From the NCBI GenBank assembly GCA_009778955.1, contig WRFD01000004.1, positions 1 through 32,952 on the forward strand: a DNA stretch of 32,952 bases, given 5' to 3'. Below the pieces are notes generated by a model. It did not search any database and was not told where the DNA came from. It was given only the letters and a program-made list of their open reading frames with translations. The position numbers and the translations under genes are program-made. Below are positions 24,398-32,417 of this stretch, in pieces (positions within the stretch are counted from its first letter, which is position 1; every line of letters starts with the position of its first letter). The DNA comes from Desulfobulbus sp. (GTDB taxonomy: Bacteria > Desulfobacterota > Desulfobulbia > Desulfobulbales > Desulfobulbaceae).

Positions 24398-25327
24398 TCA
24401 GATAGTTATCAAGAGCGAGGGGTCGGTTTCCACAGACTCCTCGATTTCGTTATATTTTGAAAGAAGCCGCATGATTTCTTCACGTTGGGAATTTTCGACA
24501 AACTGACTCCACTCCAAAATATTCGTCGCGATAAACTGCTCTGCCTCAATGACATCAATACGGCTTTCTATTTCAAAACCATTGGCGATAGATTCAATAC
24601 CAGCGCGGCTTTCTGCGATAGTGACAATAATAGGGCGAAGACCCGCCTCAATGTTGGCTTTGCATTTGCGGACAAGCGCCTCTGACGGCGCTGTTGAGAC
24701 GTGAATCGCCACATCACCAAGCACAAAGTCGCCAGCGCGTGAGGTAGGGCTATCTGCCACGTTGGCCCCGTAGTGGCGCACTCTTTTTTCTTCCGGCAAA
24801 ATCAGATCGAGCTTGGCGCCGACAAGATGCTGCAACAGCGTTCCGGCATAAGTCGTGCCGGGATTATCCCTTTGGCGTTTTATGGCTTGGGCGAGAAGGT
24901 CGCTCACGGTGGAGCGCAAAGACTTGCTCGGGTCAAATCTTAATGTGAAAGGTTTGCTGCTGAAATAATCCTGAACGCGGGCAATCCACCATTTTTCTAT
25001 GGCAGGCAAGTCCGCGTCGCCCTTTTTGTGCAGCGTGTTCAAAAATGCCGCATAGCCAGAAGCATTCCCCAGGCTGCCCCTGCTGGTGCGGCCGCCTTCT
25101 TCGGCCAGAACGCGGGTTATGCCGTAATCATTGAGTATATTCTGTATGCGCCTCTTGCCTAACCCTTTGACTTGTCCTTCTTTGCCTGTTCGCAAGGTCT
25201 CTGGGTCAATGGGCAGGCCGCTATCAATGGCAAGGCGAGTAATGTGCAGAACGACGGCCAGTTGGCCTTTGCCCTTCACGCTGTTTGCGTCACGAAAATC
25301 AGTCAGGTGTTTTTCAAGAGGGGTCAT
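24398..25327 (-). CDS. DUF4928 family protein, presumed restriction endonuclease
   Basis: A 309-residue protein matching, as far as memory allows, the DUF4928 family that is found beside C5 cytosine methyltransferases. Signposts are KGKGQLAVVLHITRLA near the N-terminus, GLGKRRIQNILNDYGITRVL (which resembles a helix-hairpin or HTH element), EEGGRTSRGS, then GAKLDLILPEE and SRAGDFVLGDVAIHVSTAPS, which looks like a PD-(D/E)xK-type core with an unusual last residue. ATG 25327 overlaps the methyltransferase gene by 14 bp, so the two are coupled. Its place in the vsr-dcm operon makes a restriction role likely, but the catalytic residues are inferred, not proven. Confidence 0.75.
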   Translation of the reverse strand: MTPLEKHLTDFRDANSVKGKGQLAVVLHITRLAIDSGLPIDPETLRTGKEGQVKGLGKRRIQNILNDYGITRVLAEEGGRTSRGSLGNASGYAAFLNTLHKKGDADLPAIEKWWIARVQDYFSSKPFTLRFDPSKSLRSTVSDLLAQAIKRQRDNPGTTYAGTLLQHLVGAKLDLILPEEKRVRHYGANVADSPTSRAGDFVLGDVAIHVSTAPSEALVRKCKANIEAGLRPIIVTIAESRAGIESIANGFEIESRIDVIEAEQFIATNILEWSQFVENSQREEIMRLLSKYNEIEESVETDPSLLITI

Positions 25328-26447
25328 TGCAAGCCGCGGCAAGAGGAGAAAGAAGGTGTTGCGCCAAGAACGCGGCGACAGGCGCGGCAACCGCATCTCC
25401 CATGGCCTTGTATCCATCGTTGAATGTGCCGGGAAGCTTGAAGGTTTCCGGCGCTCCCATGAGCCTAGCCGCTTCGCGGGGGCTGAGAATGCGCGTCCTC
25501 CATTCTTTCCCTTGCCTTATCACTAAATATTGCCTGCTGCTGCCGCCCGTAGGAGTACGTAAGCACCCGGCGATGTCGTCAAAGCGCAGTTCCAGCACCT
25601 GTTTGCCTTTGCGGATTCTCTTGTAGCCGGGGACAACGCGCAGTTCGCTTGTCTCCAAGCGGCGCATGTGCCCAGGCGGGATCAGAGCGAGGTTTTTCCG
25701 GCTTACGGCCTCGTCGTGGCATGGCAGGGAGAAATCCACCACATCGGAAAGCGTGATAGTATGCTTTTCCGGCATCGGCATGCGCCACCATACCCACCCG
25801 TCCAGATTTTTTGCGGCTTCTTGAATAGCTGAGGAGTGCGCCCAAGTCGGCCCGGAGGCCACAAGCTTTTGGGGAATCACCGTGTTGGCGTTCACAGCGA
25901 CAACAAATACACGCGGGCGGGACTGGGGCAGCCAAAAAACGGCATCAAGCAACAGAGCGCCAACCCTATAACCGCGCGCTGTCAGGGCGTTGTGCAACTT
26001 TCGATAATGGGCGCCATTATTTGTAGAAACAAGTCCGACCACATTTTCCGCAACGAGAATGGGCGGACGTGTCGGCATCTCGTCCATAACGCGCAGCCAT
26101 TCCCACACAAGGCCGCTACGCTTCGCCCGGATGCCTTCGCCGTTTCCAGCTAAGGATAAATCCTGACAAGGGAAGCTGCCCCAAGAAAGTAATGCGGGGG
26201 GAAGCTGTTTGCCGCTTACTTCCGTCACGGAACCGAGGTCAAAGGACGTGGCTTCATGGTTGGCCCAAAACACGGCGGCCTTTTTGGGGCAGATGTCGTT
26301 GGCCCATACCGTTTTGAAATAAGACGACAAGGCATGGCTCACTAAACCGCTGCCCGCAAAAAATTCAAGCAAAGGCGGGCGGGCGCCTGGCGTCGGAAGC
26401 TGTGGCGGCAAAGAGGAAGGAGGCAGGGCTTGACGAGCTACATTCAT
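25314..26447 (-). CDS. DNA (cytosine-5-)-methyltransferase
   Basis: SAM-dependent C5 cytosine methyltransferase of a type II restriction-modification system, 377 residues. Motif I is LLEFFAGSGLVSHAL (about residues 26-40), motif IV with the catalytic cysteine is GSFPCQDLSLAG (about 91-102), motif VI is VAENVVGL (about 132-139) and motif VIII is LPQSRPRVFVVAV (about 173-185). The variable target-recognition region follows, and the C-terminal motifs IX-X are RTPTGGSSRQYLVIR and SPREAARLMGAPETF. The ATG overlaps the stop of vsr (ATGA) and the 3' end overlaps the DUF4928 gene. The recognition sequence cannot be read off. Confidence 0.95.
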   Translation of the reverse strand: MNVARQALPPSSLPPQLPTPGARPPLLEFFAGSGLVSHALSSYFKTVWANDICPKKAAVFWANHEATSFDLGSVTEVSGKQLPPALLSWGSFPCQDLSLAGNGEGIRAKRSGLVWEWLRVMDEMPTRPPILVAENVVGLVSTNNGAHYRKLHNALTARGYRVGALLLDAVFWLPQSRPRVFVVAVNANTVIPQKLVASGPTWAHSSAIQEAAKNLDGWVWWRMPMPEKHTITLSDVVDFSLPCHDEAVSRKNLALIPPGHMRRLETSELRVVPGYKRIRKGKQVLELRFDDIAGCLRTPTGGSSRQYLVIRQGKEWRTRILSPREAARLMGAPETFKLPGTFNDGYKAMGDAVAAPVAAFLAQHLLSPLAAACNDPS

Positions 26448-26938
26448 GGCGTTTGTGCGCCGTTGAGCGCGGTAAAATATTCATGGAACCGGGCGGTAAG
26501 AGCTTCCATGTTTTTTAACTCGCACTCCCACACAACTAGAATGCGCCAGCCAAGATGTTCAAGAGTTGTTTTGTTTTGCGCGTCTCGTGTCACATTGCGC
26601 TCAAATTTTCGGTTCCAGTAAGTGACATTAGTGACAGGCGTGCTCGCTCGTTTACAGCCGGGATGCCGGTGCCAAAAACAGCCATGCACAAAAACGGCGG
26701 TATGATATTTGGGCAAAACTATGTCCGGCTTACCGGGAAGGTCTTGTCGTTGAAGCCGGAACCGGTAACCCATGAGATGCAAGAGGGAGCGCACGGCCCT
26801 CTCTGGCCTTGTGTTGCGTCCCTTCACTTGGGCCATTATCCAGCTTCGTTTTTCAGGGTCTACCTTGTCCATATCTCCCGACTTCAATTGAACCGAGTCT
26901 ACTTTCGGCAATATATCCTCTGGGCGAATGCCTATCAA
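26444..26938 (-). CDS. vsr: Very short patch repair endonuclease
   Basis: Nicks beside T:G mismatches that arise when 5-methylcytosine deaminates, protecting the host from the mutagenic effect of the adjacent methyltransferase. Conserved blocks are RSWIMAQVKGRNTRPERAVR (residues 31-50), GKPDIVLPKYHTAVFVHGCF with WHRHPGC (catalytic aspartate and metal/zinc-site residues), YWNRKFERNVTRD and ILVVWECE. TTG 26938 is used as the start because a perfect AAGGAGGT (26948-26955) lies 9 bp upstream; the family core begins at the internal ATG 26872, whose upstream GGGAG is too close. It is the first gene of the four-gene minus-strand operon. Confidence 0.94.
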   Translation of the reverse strand: MIGIRPEDILPKVDSVQLKSGDMDKVDPEKRSWIMAQVKGRNTRPERAVRSLLHLMGYRFRLQRQDLPGKPDIVLPKYHTAVFVHGCFWHRHPGCKRASTPVTNVTYWNRKFERNVTRDAQNKTTLEHLGWRILVVWECELKNMEALTARFHEYFTALNGAQTP

Positions 26939-26966
26939 GAGCGTCTGACCTCCTTCCGAAAACGGA

Positions 26967-27008
26967 CATTGTCATTCTTCACGCTTTTTTGCGGGGAGAA
27001 TGACAATG
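26967..27008. promoter_or_regulatory. Perfect 12-bp inverted repeat upstream of vsr
   Basis: CATTGTCATTCT (26967-26978) and AGAATGACAATG (26997-27008) are exact reverse complements separated by 18 bp. They lie about 30-70 bp upstream of the vsr start, in the expected leader or promoter region of the restriction-modification operon. Possible roles are an operator for a dimeric regulator, a leader hairpin or an insertion end. Confidence 0.5.
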
Positions 27009-27031
27009 CCTTTTATCGATGCTGTAATTAT

Positions 27032-27046
27032 TTTGAATAATTCAAA
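27032..27046. promoter_or_regulatory. AT-rich 15-bp palindrome
   Basis: TTTGAATAATTCAAA is a perfect palindrome around a central A. It sits between the divergently oriented vsr operon and the IS630 remnant, in an AT-rich stretch that could hold the promoters of both. A regulator site is possible but not shown. Confidence 0.3.
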
Positions 27047-27065
27047 TTCCAGATCAGGTATGATG

Positions 27066-27098
27066 CCATATGTTCACCTTAAGGAGGTGGGCATATGG
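27066..27098 (+). promoter_or_regulatory. Hairpin that sequesters the transposase ribosome binding site and start codon
   Basis: CCATATG (27066-27072) pairs with CATATGG (27092-27098), two G-U pairs follow, and CACCT (27075-27079) pairs with AGGTG (27085-27089), leaving a 5-nt loop. The 14-bp stem contains most of the Shine-Dalgarno AAGGAGGTG and the ATG at 27095. Transposase genes of several insertion sequences hide their start sites this way. Confidence 0.6.
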
Positions 27099-27455
27099 CA
27101 CGACCAGCACGAGGAAAAGAAGTATTGTCCAATGCTCGGGAGGCGGTGGCCTTCCTTGCCCCTTTCCTCGATAAAGCTGCCCAGGGCGGCTGCTGGTTGC
27201 TGGAGAAATCAAGCGGGCGTTTGATGCCTACTTGGGTCGAGAAGTTCCGTTATCCTCTGTCTATAATCTGCTGCATCGCCACAACTGGCGGAAGCTTGCG
27301 CCTGACAAGAGGCGCCGGAAGGCTGATGTCGGGGCGCAGGCGGAATGGAAAAAAAATCCCGGAACTCCTCTGTCTGATTGACAACCAGTGGACCGGGAAA
27401 GGTCGACTCCGGGTGATGTTTCAAGAGGAAGCGCGTTTTGGCCGGATTTCTTAAA
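27095..27455 (+). pseudogene. IS630-type transposase remnant
   Basis: Begins at ATG 27095 behind a strong AAGGAGGTG. After a short N-terminal piece (MARPARGKEVLSNAREAVAF) the frame changes. The frame reading GEIKRAFDAYLGREVPLSSV then YNLLHRHNWRKLAPDKRRRK (about 27200-27315) carries the IS630 winged-helix region. At an A8 run (about 27348) the original frame resumes with ELLCLIDNQW and VMFQEEARFGRIS, the start of the DDE domain with its first acidic segment, and then stops. Most of the helix-turn-helix and nearly all of the DDE domain are absent, so the element is not active. Confidence 0.7.
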
Positions 27456-27487
27456 CGCGACGATGCTGGCGTCCTCGCCCGATGTTT

Positions 27488-27523
27488 GCTGATTCAGACC
27501 GTCCGGGCGTCGTCTGAATCAGC
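27488..27523. repeat. Perfect 12-bp inverted repeat at the 3' end of the DUF5329 gene
   Basis: GCTGATTCAGAC (27488-27499) and GTCTGAATCAGC (27512-27523) flank a 12-nt loop. The right arm covers the stop codon of the DUF5329 gene. On the plus strand it is followed by GTTTT, so it may serve as a weak terminator for the transposase remnant, or as a shared convergent terminator. Confidence 0.45.
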
Positions 27524-27902
27524 GTTTTCCTGAGCGATAGCGTACAAGTTCCGTCCTGAACCACTCACCGCTTGGCGTAGGCTCTTCATTGCCGCATTGA
27601 ACCAAATACGATTTACCGCTCATGCTGCTCTTGGTCGCGGCTTTATCGATGAAATCATCCGCCGAAGAAAGCATTTCTTTTCTGATCAAATAGTTATACT
27701 TGGCTTCAATATGGGAAACTGCGTCGTCCGCATTGTACCATTTCCCGTTCCTGTTGAATTGACATCCTGAATTCTTCAGATATGCAAGCAGATAATCGAT
27801 TTCCGCTTTGCTTGTCGAGGGCAGGTCAACAGCCAAAGCGCTGCCGCAACATGAAACGATAAGGGTCAAGACCGCCACCATAAAAAAATTTGGCATGAAC
27901 AT
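27519..27902 (-). CDS. Small secreted DUF5329 (YfeK-like) protein
   Basis: A 127-residue exported protein. The signal peptide covers about residues 1-25 (MVAVLTLIVSCCGSALA ending in an ALA signal peptidase site). The mature part follows the DUF5329 pattern: EIDYLLAYLKNSGCQFNRNG, WYNADDAVSHIEAKYNYL, ADDFIDKAATKSSMSGKSYL, then VQCG and WFRTELVRYR. Two cysteines of the mature part could form a disulfide. Family function is unknown; E. coli YfeK is a relative. It sits alone between two transposase remnants, with lower GC than the core genes, so it is probably passenger DNA of the island. Confidence 0.8.
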   Translation of the reverse strand: MFMPNFFMVAVLTLIVSCCGSALAVDLPSTSKAEIDYLLAYLKNSGCQFNRNGKWYNADDAVSHIEAKYNYLIRKEMLSSADDFIDKAATKSSMSGKSYLVQCGNEEPTPSGEWFRTELVRYRSGKR

Positions 27903-27997
27903 TCACCTGATGAACGACAACAAACGCACCTGCTGCGCGTCAGCGCTGGTCAATTAAGCAGGGAACATAAAATAGTCGTCCCTGAAGAAGCCCTATT

Positions 27998-28710
27998 TCA
28001 AAAGAAAGGAGCCGGCAAAGCGGCAGCTGACCTGCGGCAATCAGAGCGAGGCCAGGCAGCCAATAGCAAGCCGGCAAAAAAAAGATGCAACTTCTCCCTC
28101 AATTTATTGAGGATCAGGCGGATATTGCGCCCCGCTCCACAGAGCAGGGCATTGATGGCGTCGCCCAAGGCGCCTACCAGTAATTTCGACCCCGCTTGCG
28201 GCCGGAGAGCAATACCTGAGGCTTCTGCAGCTTGTGACCACGACACCGTCAACAAAACTGCGCTGCACCGCACAGTTGGTCATCCGCTCCACCTGTTCGA
28301 TTATCCGGCCCAGGGCATGACCGTCATGGGGATTGCCAGGCTCCGCCAGCATGCCCGCCACGCTGACCTTGACCCCAAATTCGTCCTTCTTGTCCGCCTT
28401 GCCCTTGGAAATACGCTCCACATCCGGCGCATGAAGGCTGTAAAGCTTATTCTTATCCTGCCGTTGTTGCGTCAACAGCCGTTCGGCCTTGGCGAGCTCA
28501 GCATGAAACACCGGCTGCAGATCTTGCCGGGTTGCAATCTTGCGCCAAATATCACGAACCACCCTGGAGTACAGTTCCTCGAAGACAGGGGAAAGGTCCT
28601 TCAATGCCTTGTCCGCCATGATCAGGACCGGACGCAAGGGATGATGCTGAGGAATCCAGGATTCGGGAGAAACGAAACAGCTTCTGCTGATGGATATCAA
28701 GACCGCGCAT
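27998..28710 (-). pseudogene. IS5-superfamily transposase remnant with internal deletions
   Basis: Fragments of a DDE transposase lie in order but in several frames. The beginning MRGLDIHQQKLFRFS starts at ATG 28710. Next come SPESWIPQHHPLRPVLIMAD (about 28670-28610), then KNKLYSLHAPDVERISKGKA and DEFGVKVSVAG, and GNPHDGHALGRIIEQVERM with FVDG. Last, in another frame, GDAINALLCGAGRNIRLILN and KLREKL appear near 28170-28080. Compared with intact relatives, a stretch of more than 100 residues with the first catalytic aspartate is missing after about residue 45, and another after FVDG. The element is inactive. Confidence 0.75.
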
Positions 28711-28795
28711 TCTGCGCCTCTATTGCAATGATTTCAATAGATTAAATATACACGATCCTTCTTGTCATGTCACGAAATGTGTTCTTGTAGATGAG

Positions 28796-28815
28796 AGTTT
28801 TTCAACAGCCTGCTA
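28796..28815. repeat. Probable terminal repeat of the IS5-type element
   Basis: GAGTTTTTCAACAGCCTGCT resembles the terminal sequence (…TTGAAAAACTC) shared by many insertion sequences of this group. It lies on the outer side of the transposase start, 8 bp from the nhaB stop codon. The matching opposite end was not found with certainty. Confidence 0.4.
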
Positions 28816-28822
28816 ATAGGAC

Positions 28823-30448
28823 TTACAAAAACAGGTAAGTCGCCATCAATCCGGTAAGCGACATGGTAAGGGTATAGGGCAGGGCCAGCCAGACCATGCT
28901 GCCGTAGGACAACCGAATCACTGGTGCCAGGGCCGAGGTCAGCAGGAAAAGAAAGGCGGCCTGGCCGTTGGGGGTGGCGATGCTGGGAATATTGGTCCCG
29001 GTATTGATGGCCACGGCCAGTTTGTCGAACTGATCTATCACCGCCTTCACCTGAACCGCCGAGGTCTGCGGCAGAGTGACCAGCACATCGGTCCGGGGCG
29101 TATGCGGGTCGGTGAGCTTCTGCATCAGCTCTTGGCCGGTCATGCCGAGGCCGGGAATGGCGGCCAGCATGTCGACCATGTGGGTTTTGGACTCCGAAAT
29201 AAAGATCGTGGCCACGAACACGTTGTCGGAGATGGCGGAAAGCACCCCGTTGACGAGGTAGTAGACCGCCAATTGGGCTTGCCCCTGAAAGCTGAGCGCA
29301 TAGTTGATAACCGGAGTGAATAAATGCTGATCGTGGATGACCGCGACGATGGCGAAGAACACCACCAATAGTGCGGTGAAGGGCAGCGCCTCCTCGAAGG
29401 CAGGGCCGATCCGATGCTCCTCGGTGATGCCATTGCAGGCGGTGAGGAAGACGATCACCGACAGGCCGATCAAGCCGACTGCGGCCAGATGGAAGGCCAG
29501 GGCGACGATCAGCCAGATGCCTGCAACGGCCTGGACCGCCAGCCTTAAGGCACCCTGGGGGCCGCGCTTGGCCGCCATCTGCACCTCGGTTTCCAGCAGG
29601 TAGGAACGGATGTGTCTGGGCAATTCAAAGCCGTAGGTAAACCACTTCTTTTTCTCCACGCAGTAGCAGGTGGCCAGGCCTACCACCAGCACCGGCAGGC
29701 TCACCGGCGCCACCTTGAAGAAAAAGGTGGCGAACTGCCAGCCCATGACGTTGCCCACCAGCAGGTTCTGCGGCTCGCCCACCAGGGTGCACATCCCGCC
29801 GAGCGCGGTGCCGACCGAAGCATGCATCACCAAGTTGCGGAGGAAACCTCGGAATTGCTTGAGATCCTCCTGCTCCTGTACCTTGAGCGCCAGGTCGCTG
29901 GTCAGATCGTGGACCGCGCCGCCGCCATCCTTGCCGGACCGGTAGCGGTGGTAGATGTCGTAGAAGCCATAGGCCACGGCAACAATCACCGCCGTGACCG
30001 TGAGGGCGTCGAGAAAGGCTGAGAGAAAAGCGCCGGTACCACAGAACAGCAGCGAGATTGTTTCTTTCGACCGGACCTTGACCAGGAAGTGGGCGAAGGT
30101 GAACCGGAGGAAATCCTTCATGAAAAAGATGCCGGCCACCATGAAGATCAGCAGCAGGATCACATCGAAATTGGCCAGCGCCTCCTGCAAGACGGTCCCA
30201 GGCTTGGTCATGCCGATGGCCACAGCCTCCAGGGCCAGCAGGCCGCCGGCAGGCAGGGGATAGCATTTCAATGCCATGGCGAGGGTAAAAATGAATTCGC
30301 CGATCAGCGCCCAGCCGGTAATGAACGGGCCGCAGACCTTGAGCAAAATGGGATTGGCGGCCAAAAAAAGCAGGATGACCAGCTTATACCAGAGCGGCGC
30401 CTTGCCGAGGAAGTTCCTGGCAAAGGCAAGGGGGTAGGACCAGAACAT
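28823..30448 (-). CDS. nhaB: Na+/H+ antiporter NhaB
   Basis: Inner-membrane sodium/proton antiporter, 541 residues, close to the usual 510-530. About twelve hydrophobic segments are visible. Family-typical stretches are [16 protein letters not shown], the [14 protein letters not shown] segment, [20 protein letters not shown] with the conserved acidic residue, and [23 protein letters not shown] 30448 is chosen because GGAGGGGAG lies 6-14 bp upstream and family members begin with the [14 protein letters not shown] segment; an in-frame start at 30592 would add 48 soluble residues that overlap yciH. It lies 136 bp after yciH on the same strand. Confidence 0.93.
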   Translation of the reverse strand: MFWSYPLAFARNFLGKAPLWYKLVILLFLAANPILLKVCGPFITGWALIGEFIFTLAMALKCYPLPAGGLLALEAVAIGMTKPGTVLQEALANFDVILLLIFMVAGIFFMKDFLRFTFAHFLVKVRSKETISLLFCGTGAFLSAFLDALTVTAVIVAVAYGFYDIYHRYRSGKDGGGAVHDLTSDLALKVQEQEDLKQFRGFLRNLVMHASVGTALGGMCTLVGEPQNLLVGNVMGWQFATFFFKVAPVSLPVLVVGLATCYCVEKKKWFTYGFELPRHIRSYLLETEVQMAAKRGPQGALRLAVQAVAGIWLIVALAFHLAAVGLIGLSVIVFLTACNGITEEHRIGPAFEEALPFTALLVVFFAIVAVIHDQHLFTPVINYALSFQGQAQLAVYYLVNGVLSAISDNVFVATIFISESKTHMVDMLAAIPGLGMTGQELMQKLTDPHTPRTDVLVTLPQTSAVQVKAVIDQFDKLAVAINTGTNIPSIATPNGQAAFLFLLTSALAPVIRLSYGSMVWLALPYTLTMSLTGLMATYLFL

Positions 30449-30584
30449 GACAGGCTCCCCTCCGTGGGTGGGATGAAAGACAAGATGAGGACTGCGGCCT
30501 GTGGCGGACCGCCGGGTAATTCGCGCCGCTTCCGGCAGCAAACCTTCCGGGCGGCGGATGGACGATGGAGGTCGGGCGCAGTGT

Positions 30585-30950
30585 TCAGCCACCCGTCCGT
30601 TTGACGGTGTAGCCCAACTGCTGCAGGGTGGCCGCTAGGAGATCGCGGTGTTCGCCCTGGATCTCAATGGTCCCCTCCTTGACCGCGCCCCCGGCGCCGC
30701 ACAGCTTTTTCAAACGGCTGGCCAACTCACGGAGTTGCTCCGGGTTGAGGTCAAGGCCAGTCACCACCGTTACCCCGCCACCCTTGCGTCCCTTGGTCGC
30801 CCGCCCCACCCGGACAATGCCGTTGCCCCTAAGGACGGCCACTGTCGCCTTGCAGGCGCACGAGGCCACCGGCCGGCCGCAGTCCGGACATAATCTGCCC
30901 TGTTCAGTGGAATAAACCGGGACGGTGAATCGAGGGGGGGTGGTTCCCAT
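30585..30950 (-). CDS. yciH: SUI1/eIF1-like translation factor YciH
   Basis: A 121-residue member of the SUI1 family, bacterial relatives of eukaryotic initiation factor 1. The N-terminal part has a small zinc-ribbon-like [13 protein letters not shown] (residues 19-31). The SUI1 core follows: [40 protein letters not shown], then [20 protein letters not shown] and the C-terminal [18 protein letters not shown]. In E. coli the protein affects initiation fidelity, though it is not essential. It follows pyrC after 16 bp on the same strand. Confidence 0.93.
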   Translation of the reverse strand: MGTTPPRFTVPVYSTEQGRLCPDCGRPVASCACKATVAVLRGNGIVRVGRATKGRKGGGVTVVTGLDLNPEQLRELASRLKKLCGAGGAVKEGTIEIQGEHRDLLAATLQQLGYTVKRTGG

Positions 30951-30966
30951 TCTCCCTCCGTTGCTA

Positions 30967-31977
30967 TCAAAACTGGGACGGATGCGGCGCCTTCACGCCC
31001 CAACCGATTGTTTTGCCGGCCAGAAACGGCGTAACCTCCCCGTAGCGATCCGGCACCCGCCATGCAATCGGCTCAAGGCGCACCGTTTTGGCCGGCGGCT
31101 CGATCCGGTAGAAGCTGCGGGCATTGGCCGACACAAAGGCCGGCAGGTGTTCCGCACACCCCGCCTCCACGAACAGCTCCGCCAGGGCCGGCAGAGCCAC
31201 CGGGGCGGAGAACACCCCAGCCGCGCAGCCCAGGCGCTCTTTTTTGTGGCGGGGATGGGGAGCGGAATCGGAGCCGAACATCAGCCGGGGATGGCCGGCC
31301 AAGACCGCCTGCCGCAGGGCGTCGCGGTCGCGGGGCGTTTTGGCGATCGGCTTGCAGAATATATCCTGCCGCAGTAGGCCGCCGGCTATGTCGTCTAAAG
31401 TGATCAGCAGGTGGTGGAGGGTGACCGTGGCCGCCACCTGATCGAAACGGTCGAGGAATTCGATGGCCGCAGCGGTGGTGATGTGCTCCATCACCAACCG
31501 CAGCCGGGGAAAGGTCTCGGCCAGCCATTGGTAGACCTTCAAAAACTCTTGTTCCCGCTCCATGACGAAGCCGCCGGTTTCGCCATGCACCAAGAGCGGA
31601 ATATCCAACTCCTCCAGCAAGGCCACGGTGGCGCCGATCCGGTCGAAATCGCGCACCCCGGCCTCGCTCTGGGTCGTGATCCCGGCTGGGTAGAGCTTGA
31701 CCCCGATGATCTCGTCCTTGACCTCGGCCAGATCCTGGCTGGTGTAATCGCGGAAGAACAAGGTCATGTAGGGGGCAAACCCGGTGGTGCCGCAGGTGGC
31801 GGCAATGGCGGCCCGGTATGCCCGCACCCGTTCTAGGCTGTCCACCGGTTGCACCAGATTGGGCATGACCACCCCGCCGGCGAACTGGGCGGCGCTGAAG
31901 GGGGCGACCAGGCCGAGCATCTCGCCTTCGCGCAGGTGCAGGTGCATGTCTAGGGGCGTATCGAGTAGCAAATCCAT
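30967..31977 (-). CDS. pyrC: Dihydroorotase, class II
   Basis: Zinc enzyme that closes carbamoyl-aspartate to dihydroorotate in pyrimidine synthesis, 336 residues. Metal and active-site residues are visible: DMHLHLREGEM (two histidines, residues 10-20), VKLYPAGITTQSEAG (carboxylated lysine), LLVHGETG (histidine), VMEHITT (histidine) and FGSDSAPHPRHKKE (catalytic aspartate). AGAGGG lies about 9 bp before ATG 31977. yciH and nhaB follow on the same strand. Confidence 0.95.
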   Translation of the reverse strand: MDLLLDTPLDMHLHLREGEMLGLVAPFSAAQFAGGVVMPNLVQPVDSLERVRAYRAAIAATCGTTGFAPYMTLFFRDYTSQDLAEVKDEIIGVKLYPAGITTQSEAGVRDFDRIGATVALLEELDIPLLVHGETGGFVMEREQEFLKVYQWLAETFPRLRLVMEHITTAAAIEFLDRFDQVAATVTLHHLLITLDDIAGGLLRQDIFCKPIAKTPRDRDALRQAVLAGHPRLMFGSDSAPHPRHKKERLGCAAGVFSAPVALPALAELFVEAGCAEHLPAFVSANARSFYRIEPPAKTVRLEPIAWRVPDRYGEVTPFLAGKTIGWGVKAPHPSQF

Positions 31978-32067
31978 GATCGTATTCCCTCTTTCGTTCG
32001 TTTTCTCGGCCTGACTTGCCGCATCTCATACCAACTTGGCATCAATACTGCGATATTTTTGTTTCGT

Positions 32068-32092
32068 CTTTGCGAGCGGAGCGAAGCAATCC
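32068..32092. repeat. Dispersed repeat of the GCGAGCGGAGCGAAGCAATCC type
   Basis: The stretch CTTTGCGAGCGGAGCGAAGC followed by AATCC matches a short motif that recurs between genes in many bacterial genomes. Only one copy is in this window. Confidence 0.4.
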
Positions 32093-32231
32093 AGTAAATA
32101 ATCCAAGATTATAGAATGGGTCCTAGATGCAAACAACAAGAGGTCGCTCCCTTCGCCGGGGGGGGGGCGTCATTTTTTTTGCATGCCCCAAAAAAGGACC
32201 AAAAGAACGGCAGCCGGGCCGCCTATTTGAT

Positions 32232-32257
32232 CGTTCCCATGTACCGGCATGGAAACG
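32232..32257. repeat. Imperfect palindromic intergenic repeat, copy 3
   Basis: CGTTCCCATGTACCGGCATG followed by GAAACG forms a hairpin with arms GTTCCCATG and CATGGAAAC around a short loop (one mismatch). Related to the repeats at 1931-1955 and 2384-2409. Confidence 0.4.
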
Positions 32258-32417
32258 ATCATCACGCGGGCGCATGGAAGGGCAAGGCGCTGGCCTTTAC
32301 TCTTTTGCCCCGGCCTGGAACAGCGCGTCTTTTTCTCGGGCGTTGTTGCAGGCGATGTCAGGCGATTTGTGAACCGCTGGAGGTTTCGTTGGGGCACGGT
32401 TATGGAGGCTTTTAACG

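Larger units (their letters stand above)
31978..32417. other. Intergenic region with repeats, no recognised gene
   Basis: About 440 bp between pyrC and the recombinase. It holds two repeat-like elements, a G9 run near 32160 and a T8 run near 32172. Short open frames here show no family features. It may contain the promoter of pyrC on one side and the left end of a mobile element on the other. Confidence 0.4.
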
